From contig CAYPZI010000006.1 of the NCBI GenBank assembly GCA_964415185.1, forward strand, positions 1 through 60,391: DNA of 60,391 nucleotides. The letters are read 5' to 3'. The notes beneath the pieces are model-generated. The model ran no database searches and had not been told where the DNA came from. It saw only the letters and a program-made list of their open reading frames with translations. Below, in pieces: positions 54,076 through 60,391 of the stretch (within the stretch, counting starts at the first letter, position 1; each line of letters starts with the position of its first letter). A program made the translations under genes and the position numbers. This stretch comes from CAYVBJ01 sp964415185 (GTDB lineage Bacteria; Bacteroidota; Rhodothermia; Balneolales; Balneolaceae).

Positions 54076-54534
54076 ATGGATACAATTATAGAAAAAGTAA
54101 TGCTTCTGCAAAATGTAGAACTTTTTTCAGATGTACCGACCGAACAGTTGTCGTACCTGGCAGATATTGCCGAGAGCAGGGAAGTTGAAAAGGGAGATAT
54201 TCTGTTTAAAGAAAATGATCCGTCAGATGCTCTTTTTATATTAGCCAGCGGCAAAATTGAAATGGTTAAGAATGAAGAAGTTATTTATGAAATCAATGAA
54301 TACGAGGCCGTTGGTACACTCGGGTTTTTTGACCAGGAACCAAGAATTTTTACAGCCAAATGTGTACAGTCATGTAAAATGATTGAGATTGACAGCACCT
54401 CATTTTTTGATCTTCTGGAAGAGCGTATTCATATAGCCAGGTACTTATTAAAATATTTTGTGACAAGATTGCGTCATATATATGATGGAAGTAATGAAAA
54501 TAAACCTGTTGCATCTGAATTAAAAGAAAGTTGA
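54076..54534 (+). CDS. second cyclic-nucleotide-binding-fold protein
   Basis: A 152-residue paralogue of the 53458 gene product; both begin with the (T/D)TIIEKV motif and share LFKENDPSDALFILASG and GTLGFFDQEPRIFTA. Here too the cassette Glu is Thr and the Arg is kept. It has a short extra C-terminal tail. It follows a 210-bp gap, which may hold its own promoter, and precedes the MauE/DoxX-like gene by one base. Confidence 0.82.
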   Translation: MDTIIEKVMLLQNVELFSDVPTEQLSYLADIAESREVEKGDILFKENDPSDALFILASGKIEMVKNEEVIYEINEYEAVGTLGFFDQEPRIFTAKCVQSCKMIEIDSTSFFDLLEERIHIARYLLKYFVTRLRHIYDGSNENKPVASELKES

Positions 54535-54535
54535 C

Positions 54536-54982
54536 ATGGCAATAAACGGTAAATTTATGGCAAGTTTGCAACTGGTAGCAAGAATTATCATTGCCTCAGT
54601 TCTTCTATTTGCCGGTGTGACGAAATTGATGGACAATACTGCACTTTTCGAAACTGTAACATACATCACATGGCTCCCTGTTTGGATGAAATCATTAATA
54701 ATAAGCTATATGCCATGGTTTGAAATTTTGCTAGCCGCATTACTTTTGATTTACCGGCAAAGTTACCTGATTAAGGGCACGGTTTTCCTGATATTCTTTG
54801 GCTTTCTTGGATTTGCAGCTTATGGTTATGCAACAGGACTGGAGGGAGATTGCGGCTGTTTTGGAGACCTTGCCGACAGCAGTTTTGGCTGGGGAATGAT
54901 TTTCAGAAATGTTTTTTTTGTAGCCCTTGCTGGGCTGCTGTTCTATAAGCCGGAGAATTCCAAAGAAACCGTAAGCGAATAA
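54536..54982 (+). CDS. MauE/DoxX-like small membrane protein
   Basis: A 148-residue protein with four membrane segments and the MauE-type motif GDCGCFG followed by SSFGWGMIFRN. Such proteins support disulfide or redox chemistry or methylamine dehydrogenase assembly, or act as DoxX-type redox partners. The Cys pair suggests a redox role in the envelope. It is the last gene of the plus-strand cluster and converges on recG. Confidence 0.8.
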   Translation: MAINGKFMASLQLVARIIIASVLLFAGVTKLMDNTALFETVTYITWLPVWMKSLIISYMPWFEILLAALLLIYRQSYLIKGTVFLIFFGFLGFAAYGYATGLEGDCGCFGDLADSSFGWGMIFRNVFFVALAGLLFYKPENSKETVSE

Positions 54983-55022
54983 AAATTTTCGCCTCTCATA
55001 TTTGTTTAATATGGTTAGCTTG

Positions 55023-57086
55023 TCAGGCAGATTCGAGTAATTCCGACTTTTTTTCAAAATAGGGATCAAATACTTTTTTCAGATCGGGATGCGAATGTAA
55101 ATCAGGATCATTGTGGATAAGCTTCCATGCAAAATGCTTGGCATGTACCAGCAGCCTTTGATCTTCAATAATGTCAGCAATCTTGAATTCAGGCAATCCG
55201 CTTTGTTTCGTTCCGAGGAAATCACCCGGCCCCCTTAATTTCAGATCGGCTTCCGCAATTTCAAAGCCGTCATTGGTTTCTGTTAACTTTTTTAAACGAT
55301 ATCTGCCCTCCTTACTTATTTTTTCGCCGGGCATCAGAATACAATAGCTTTCCCTGCTTCCTCTGCCGATTCGTCCCCTTAGCTGGTGTAACTGCGAGAG
55401 GCCGAATCTTTCCGCGTGTTCAATCACCATCACATTTGCATTTGGTACATCTACACCCACTTCGATAACGGTTGTTGAGACAAGAATGTCAATTCCGCCC
55501 TCTTTAAATCTCTGCATTGTTTTCTCTTTCTCATCATTTTTCAGTCGACCGTGCATCAGGCCTATTTTAAATTCGGTGAAATGCCGTTTCAGTTTTTCAA
55601 ACCCGATTGTAGCATCTTTGAGATCCATTACCTCCGACTCTTCTATCAACGGATAAATGAAATAGGCCTGGCCGCCTTCCCTTATGTTTTGTTTTATGAA
55701 TGCATATAAATCTTTCCTCTTCCGTTCGGTTCTTACGGCAGTTTTTACCGGTTTTCTGCCTTCAGGCAGTTCTTTAATCAGGGATATATCCAAGTCACTG
55801 TATATGGTCATTGCCAAAGATCTTGGTATTGGTGTAGCCGACATAACAAGCAAATGAGGATGATCGCCTTTTCTGAGTATTTCCGAGCGCTGTTTTACCC
55901 CGAACCGGTGCTGTTCGTCTATAACAGCAAGGCCAAGTTTGCAGAACCGGACTCCCTCTTGAATAACGGCATGTGTTCCTACCAAAATGTCGCATTCACC
56001 TTCACTAATCTTTTTTAATATTTCCTTTTTTTGTGATGCTGTAAGCGAGCCGGTCATTAAATGAGTATTTACGTCCAAACCTTCAAAAAATTTATTGAGT
56101 GTTTGAAAATGCTGTTCGGCAAGTATTTCTGTCGGAGCCATAAAAGCAGCCTGATAGCCATTATCAACCGCCAAGAGCATAGCACCTGCTGCTACCACAG
56201 TTTTTCCGGATCCTACATCGCCCTGGATAAGCCTTGCCATCTGATTGCCGGAATCCAGGTCATCATAAATTTCACGAAGTACTTTCTTTTGATCTCCTGT
56301 TAATTTAAAGGGAAGGTTTTGCTTGAAAAATGTAGCCGTTAAGTTTCCTGAAGGATTGAATTTGAAACCGTTATGCAGGGATTTATTTTTCTCTTTGATT
56401 TTTGCCATGCTGAGCTCAAAAAGAAACAATTCTTCAAATTTAAACCGGTTTATGGCAATTTGCGCATCCTTTTTACTTTCGGGAAAATGAACTCTTCTAA
56501 GTGCTTTCTCTCTATGCGGGAAATTCATTTCACTCAAAATCCTGTCCGGAATAAATTCCCTGATATTTATCTGGCTGATAATCTGTTCAATCCACTGTGA
56601 TATGAGCTTGCTTGTGATAAAGCTCTTCGAGAAATCCTTATTTCCGGGGTAAACGGGTACCACTTTTTTCAAATCGGATATATCTTTATTATTTCCGAGA
56701 TGTTCAACATCCGGATGGGCAAAGCTGAATTGGCTGCCATATAATTTAGGGCTGCCATAAAAAGCTATAATTTGCCCTGGCTCAAAAGATTTTCTGAAGT
56801 ATTGTATTCCCCTGAACCATACTCCCTTGACCGAACCGGTATCATCTTGTATCGTTACTTCAAGACGCTGCCTGTTTTTAAATCCCTGGAGAGTGATATC
56901 TGTAACTTTGCCCACCACCGTCACATTTTCAGTGTCAGTAGATAAAAGTCGAATAGGACGAAGTACTGTTTTGTCGATATACCTGCGCGGAAACAGGTAA
57001 AGTAAATCCAACACAGTTTGAACTCCGTTTTTTTCCAGCACCTTCAGCCGCTTATTACTAAGCCCGTTTAAATCTGTAAGTTTCAA
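55023..57086 (-). CDS. recG: ATP-dependent DNA helicase RecG
   Basis: The 687-residue helicase has the N-terminal wedge domain (TDLNGLSNKRLKVLEKNG), helicase motif I GDVGSGKTVVA, Ia AFMAPTEILAEQHF, motif II DEQHRFG, motif III MSATPIPRSLAM, and motif VI QLRGRIGRGS plus a RecG-specific C-terminal LRGPGDFLGTKQSG. It unwinds branched DNA at stalled forks. The frame starts with TTG at 57086 (no nearby in-frame ATG or GTG), which is a rare start for this gene. Confidence 0.96.
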   Translation of the reverse strand: MKLTDLNGLSNKRLKVLEKNGVQTVLDLLYLFPRRYIDKTVLRPIRLLSTDTENVTVVGKVTDITLQGFKNRQRLEVTIQDDTGSVKGVWFRGIQYFRKSFEPGQIIAFYGSPKLYGSQFSFAHPDVEHLGNNKDISDLKKVVPVYPGNKDFSKSFITSKLISQWIEQIISQINIREFIPDRILSEMNFPHREKALRRVHFPESKKDAQIAINRFKFEELFLFELSMAKIKEKNKSLHNGFKFNPSGNLTATFFKQNLPFKLTGDQKKVLREIYDDLDSGNQMARLIQGDVGSGKTVVAAGAMLLAVDNGYQAAFMAPTEILAEQHFQTLNKFFEGLDVNTHLMTGSLTASQKKEILKKISEGECDILVGTHAVIQEGVRFCKLGLAVIDEQHRFGVKQRSEILRKGDHPHLLVMSATPIPRSLAMTIYSDLDISLIKELPEGRKPVKTAVRTERKRKDLYAFIKQNIREGGQAYFIYPLIEESEVMDLKDATIGFEKLKRHFTEFKIGLMHGRLKNDEKEKTMQRFKEGGIDILVSTTVIEVGVDVPNANVMVIEHAERFGLSQLHQLRGRIGRGSRESYCILMPGEKISKEGRYRLKKLTETNDGFEIAEADLKLRGPGDFLGTKQSGLPEFKIADIIEDQRLLVHAKHFAWKLIHNDPDLHSHPDLKKVFDPYFEKKSELLESA

Positions 57087-57207
57087 AATTGATATAATGA
57101 TATATACTAATTAATAATAAAACGACCATCATTCCTGCAGTAAATTAGCCTTAAAGCAGACTGGGGAAAGAATTGGTATTATTTAAAAATTAATTTACCG
57201 AAATTGG

Positions 57208-57239
57208 TTGCAATAAAACCGTAAAAATAAGTATCTTTA
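57208..57239 (+). promoter_or_regulatory. candidate str-operon promoter
   Basis: TATCTTTA at 57232-57239 resembles the Bacteroidota -7 element TAnnTTTG, with TTG 21 nt upstream (57208-57210) near the usual -33 spacing. It lies 38 nt before the rpsL GTG start, divergent from recG. Confidence 0.35.
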
Positions 57240-57277
57240 CAAGCTCTTGAGTAAAATTCAAATTAACAGGTAAACAA

Positions 57278-57652
57278 GTGCCTACTATACAACAGTTAAT
57301 CCGAAAAGGTAGAAAAAGCAAGACGAGCAAAACAACTGCTCCTGCGTTGCAAAATTGCCCTCAGAAAAGAGGTGTTTGCACCCGAGTTTACACAACAACT
57401 CCAAAGAAACCAAATTCCGCATTGCGTAAAGTTGCAAGGGTTAGGTTGACGAACGGGATTGAAGTATCGGCTTACATTCCCGGCGAAGGCCACAATCTTC
57501 AGGAACACAGTATTGTGCTCATTCGCGGAGGCCGGGTAAAAGATTTACCTGGCGTCAGATATCATATTATCCGAGGTACTCTGGACACTGCCGGTGTAAA
57601 CGACAGAAAACAGGGCCGGAGCCTATACGGCACAAAAAAACCTAAAGGGTAA
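57278..57652 (+). CDS. rpsL: 30S ribosomal protein S12
   Basis: A 124-residue S12 with PTIQQLIRKGRK at the start and the conserved KKPNSALRKVARV and PGEGHNLQEHS segments near the decoding centre. It starts with GTG at 57278, after a CAGG-type purine stretch. It opens the str operon in the usual order rpsL-rpsG-fusA-tuf. Confidence 0.98.
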   Translation: MPTIQQLIRKGRKSKTSKTTAPALQNCPQKRGVCTRVYTTTPKKPNSALRKVARVRLTNGIEVSAYIPGEGHNLQEHSIVLIRGGRVKDLPGVRYHIIRGTLDTAGVNDRKQGRSLYGTKKPKG

Positions 57653-57670
57653 ATCTAACCTTTATTAATT

Positions 57671-58138
57671 ATGAGAAGAAGAAAAGCTGAAAAAAGAGAA
57701 GTTCAACCGGATCCGATATTCCAGGATAAACTTGTAACACGTTTTGTGAATAACCTGATGCGGGATGGAAAAAAAGGTGTGGCAAGAAAGATTTTATACC
57801 AGGCATTTGAAATAATTGAAGAGAAAACCGGTGAAAGTGCTCTCGATGTTTTTAAAGAAGCACTTCAGAACTCTACCCCGGTAGTTGAAGTTCGTTCAAG
57901 AAGGGTTGGAGGTGCAACTTACCAGGTGCCCATCGAAGTTAGGACGGACAGAGGAACCGCACTTGGAATGAGGTGGATAATTAAAGCATCAAGGGCCAGA
58001 AACGATAAATCGATGGCAATCAGAATATCAAGAGAATTAATGGATGCCGCCAAAAATGAAGGCGGCGCTGTGCGGAAGAAAGACGAAACACACAGAATGG
58101 CAGAAGCAAATAAAGCATTTGCCCATTTTAGATTTTAA
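57671..58138 (+). CDS. rpsG: 30S ribosomal protein S7
   Basis: A 155-residue S7 (MRRRKAEKREVQPDPIF, VRSRRVGGATYQVP, KDETHRMAEANKAFAHFR) that binds 16S rRNA 3' domain. It starts 18 nt after rpsL. Confidence 0.98.
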   Translation: MRRRKAEKREVQPDPIFQDKLVTRFVNNLMRDGKKGVARKILYQAFEIIEEKTGESALDVFKEALQNSTPVVEVRSRRVGGATYQVPIEVRTDRGTALGMRWIIKASRARNDKSMAIRISRELMDAAKNEGGAVRKKDETHRMAEANKAFAHFRF

Positions 58139-58173
58139 TTAAACAGAAGAGTAATACAACAAATTTTTTTGAA

Positions 58174-60318
58174 ATGGCAGAATTAATGACAAATACCGAT
58201 CCCAAAATTATCGACCGCATCAGGCGGACTCGTAATATCGGGATTATGGCACATATTGATGCCGGTAAAACAACTGTTACAGAGAGGATTCTTTTCTACA
58301 CAGGCAGAAGCCACCGAATGGGCGAAGTTCATGATGGTGCTGCTACGATGGACTGGATGGAGCAGGAACAAGAGCGTGGAATCACTATTACTTCCGCTGC
58401 AACTCACTGTATCTGGAAAGATCACAGAATTAACATTATTGATACACCCGGACACGTTGATTTTACTGTTGAAGTAGAGCGTTCTCTGCGGGTACTGGAT
58501 GGCGCCATTGGCGTCTTTTGTGCGGTAGGAGCGGTACAGCCACAATCAGAGACAGTCTGGCGACAGGCAAACAAATATAACGTGCCACGCATGGCTTTTG
58601 TGAATAAGATGGATCGCACAGGCGCTGATTTCTTTAATGTGATTGAGCAAATGAAAGAAAAACTGGGTGCAAATCCTATTCCGGTACAAATACCGATCGG
58701 CGCTGAAGATAACTTCAAGGGCGTTGTTGACCTTATTAATATGCAGGGCATCGTTTGGGATGATGAATCGCTGGGTGCCAAATACGAAATTGTTGATATT
58801 CCCGATGAACTAAAGGAAAAGGCAGAAGAATACCACAAGATTATGATCGAGTCGATTGCCGATCATGATGATACCCTGATGGAAAAATACCTGATGGAAG
58901 AGGATATCTCGCAAGAAGAAATTGAAGGTGCAATTCGTCAGGCAACGCTCGCCAGAGATATTACTCCTGTTCTTTGTGGAACGGCTCTTAAGAACAAGGG
59001 TGTCCAGATTTTACTCGATAAAGTGATTAAGTACCTTCCGAGTCCTCTCGATGTGGAAGCGATCAATGGCAGAGATCCAAATGACCTGGATGTCAAGATG
59101 AAAAGGAATCCAAGTGTGGAAGAGCCGTTTTCAGCGCTTGCCTTTAAAATTATGTCTGATCCATATGTCGGTAAACTTACCTTCTTCCGTGTCTATTCGG
59201 GTACTCTCGAAAAAGGCTCTTATATTTACAACTCAACCACGGGTAATAAAGAGCGTATCGGCAGGCTGCTTGAAATGCATGCCAATGAAAAAAAGGATAT
59301 TGATGTGGTAAGGGCCGGAGATATTGCAGCAGCCGTTGGAGTTAAGCAAGTTAAAACAGGTGACACATTTTGCGATGTCGAAAATCCGATATTACTCGAA
59401 CAAATTTCATTTCCCGAGCCGGTTATTAAATTGGCTGTGGAACCCAAATCCAAGGCGGATGCTGAAAAGCTTACAAATGGCCTGGTGAAGCTGGCTGAAG
59501 AAGATCCGACGTTTAAAGTTAAAACCGATGAGGAAACAGGGCAGACTACGATCGCCGGAATGGGTGAGCTTCACCTTGAGATCATTGTAGACCGGCTGAA
59601 GCGGGAGTTTAAGGTAGAAGCCAACGTAGGGCAGCCGCAGGTTTCTTATCGTGAAACAATCACCAAAGTTATTACCCATCGTGAAATTTATAAAAAGCAA
59701 ACAGGTGGCCGTGGTAAATTTGCCGATATTGAATTTGAAATTGGTCCCCTTGCTCATTTTGAAGAATTTGCAGATGACGACAAGAATGTAACCGTATCTG
59801 AAGGATTTAAATTTGTCAATCAGATTGTTGGTGGAAATATACCTAAGGAATACGTGCCGTCTGTAGAAAAAGGATTCCGCGAATCAATGCAGAACGGTGT
59901 TCTGGCTAACTATCCGGTTCAGAATATCGGCGTTAGATTATTTGACGGGTCTTATCATGATGTTGACTCGGATGCATTCAGTTTTGAACTTTGCTCGAAA
60001 CTTGCATTCAGAAATTCTGCAAAAAAGAGCGGACCTCAGCTTCTCGAACCGGTTATGAGTGTCGAAGTGATTACACCCGAAGAGTTTATGGGTGATGTAA
60101 TCGGAGATCTCAACGGAAGGCGAGGCATTATCACAAAAATGGACAATCAGGCAGAAGGATCTGTAGTAAGATGTAAAGTGCCATTATCCGAAATGTTCGG
60201 ATATTCGACAGACCTTCGCTCACTTACCCAGGGACGAGCTTCATACTCAATGGAATTTGCCGAGTATGTGCCTGTTCCGGAGAGCAAAGCCCAGGAAATC
60301 ATAGAAGAAAAAGGATAA
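58174..60318 (+). CDS. fusA: elongation factor G
   Basis: The 714-residue translocase has G1 AHIDAGKTT, G3 DTPGHVDF, G4 NKMD and G5-type SCG-region, then EF-G domains II-V (GRRGIITKMDNQ near the C-terminus). Length is normal for EF-G; it is the elongation form by its place in the str operon. It follows rpsG by 35 nt. Confidence 0.97.
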   Translation: MAELMTNTDPKIIDRIRRTRNIGIMAHIDAGKTTVTERILFYTGRSHRMGEVHDGAATMDWMEQEQERGITITSAATHCIWKDHRINIIDTPGHVDFTVEVERSLRVLDGAIGVFCAVGAVQPQSETVWRQANKYNVPRMAFVNKMDRTGADFFNVIEQMKEKLGANPIPVQIPIGAEDNFKGVVDLINMQGIVWDDESLGAKYEIVDIPDELKEKAEEYHKIMIESIADHDDTLMEKYLMEEDISQEEIEGAIRQATLARDITPVLCGTALKNKGVQILLDKVIKYLPSPLDVEAINGRDPNDLDVKMKRNPSVEEPFSALAFKIMSDPYVGKLTFFRVYSGTLEKGSYIYNSTTGNKERIGRLLEMHANEKKDIDVVRAGDIAAAVGVKQVKTGDTFCDVENPILLEQISFPEPVIKLAVEPKSKADAEKLTNGLVKLAEEDPTFKVKTDEETGQTTIAGMGELHLEIIVDRLKREFKVEANVGQPQVSYRETITKVITHREIYKKQTGGRGKFADIEFEIGPLAHFEEFADDDKNVTVSEGFKFVNQIVGGNIPKEYVPSVEKGFRESMQNGVLANYPVQNIGVRLFDGSYHDVDSDAFSFELCSKLAFRNSAKKSGPQLLEPVMSVEVITPEEFMGDVIGDLNGRRGIITKMDNQAEGSVVRCKVPLSEMFGYSTDLRSLTQGRASYSMEFAEYVPVPESKAQEIIEEKG

Positions 60319-60340
60319 TTTAAAACTGACTACATAAACC

Positions 60341-60391
60341 ATGGCAAAAGAGACATTTCAACGTAACAAGCCACATGTGAACGTGGGTACG
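60341..60391 (+). CDS. tuf: elongation factor Tu, 5' end only
   Basis: An ATG at 60341, 22 nt after fusA, opens a frame MAKETFQRNKPHVNVGT that runs into the window edge. This is the standard EF-Tu N-terminus (KxHxNVGT leads into the G1 loop). Only 17 codons are visible. Confidence 0.93.
   Translation, partial: MAKETFQRNKPHVNVGT

Overview
The window looks like chromosomal DNA of a free-living member of the Bacteroidota/FCB group, most likely Balneolota or Rhodothermota (inference). It carries a SusC/SusD pair, many lipoproteins with Cys lipoboxes, NagB fused to a PIG-L domain, few obvious Shine-Dalgarno sites, and a str operon (rpsL-rpsG-fusA-tuf) at the right edge. I saw no insertion-sequence transposase, phage gene, tRNA, rRNA or CRISPR array.

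Region 1 (1-22078) is an amino-sugar/chitin-type utilisation locus. It holds a NagB/PIG-L fusion, a ROK sugar kinase, a Gfo/Idh/MocA oxidoreductase, a GMC oxidoreductase, two LacI-type regulators, a SusC/SusD uptake pair, an FG-GAP/ASPIC-UnbV lipoprotein and a GH20 beta-N-acetylhexosaminidase. Four copies of a LacI-type palindrome (TGGAANCGGTTCCA) lie in the divergent promoter regions, so the locus reads as one regulon: GH20 releases GlcNAc, SusCD imports it, ROK phosphorylates it, and PIG-L plus NagB convert it to fructose-6-phosphate. A DUF1080 gene inside it is a pseudogene next to two 86-bp palindromic repeats.

Region 2 (22079-40882) is mixed housekeeping and signalling: a DUF6607 protein, a DinB-like protein, a NarL-type regulator lacking its phospho-acceptor Asp, a stand-alone receiver, an M1 peptidase, a histidine kinase/OmpR pair with a WbuC-like cupin, a DAO-type flavoprotein, nucleotide-housekeeping genes (Nudix, guanine deaminase, PfkB kinase, RdgB), a sodium:solute symporter, serA, engB and purF. 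A paired palindromic MITE-like element lies at 30708-30984.

Region 3 (41180-54982) is the most interesting part: nine same-strand genes that look like two versions of one envelope system. Version one is split over four genes: an Omp85-type barrel, a kinase-fold lipoprotein, an NTT/TLC-type nucleotide transporter and a metallophosphatase lipoprotein. Version two has the phosphatase-like, kinase-like and barrel modules fused in one 1242-residue protein, followed by a second NTT-like transporter with HEAT repeats and by cyclic-nucleotide-binding-fold proteins. In the fusion the phosphatase module has lost metal ligands. My working hypothesis is an outer-membrane phosphotransfer system supplied with nucleotide by the transporters; its function is not established.

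Region 4 (55023-60391) holds recG on the minus strand and the start of the str operon on the plus strand, cut off 17 codons into tuf.
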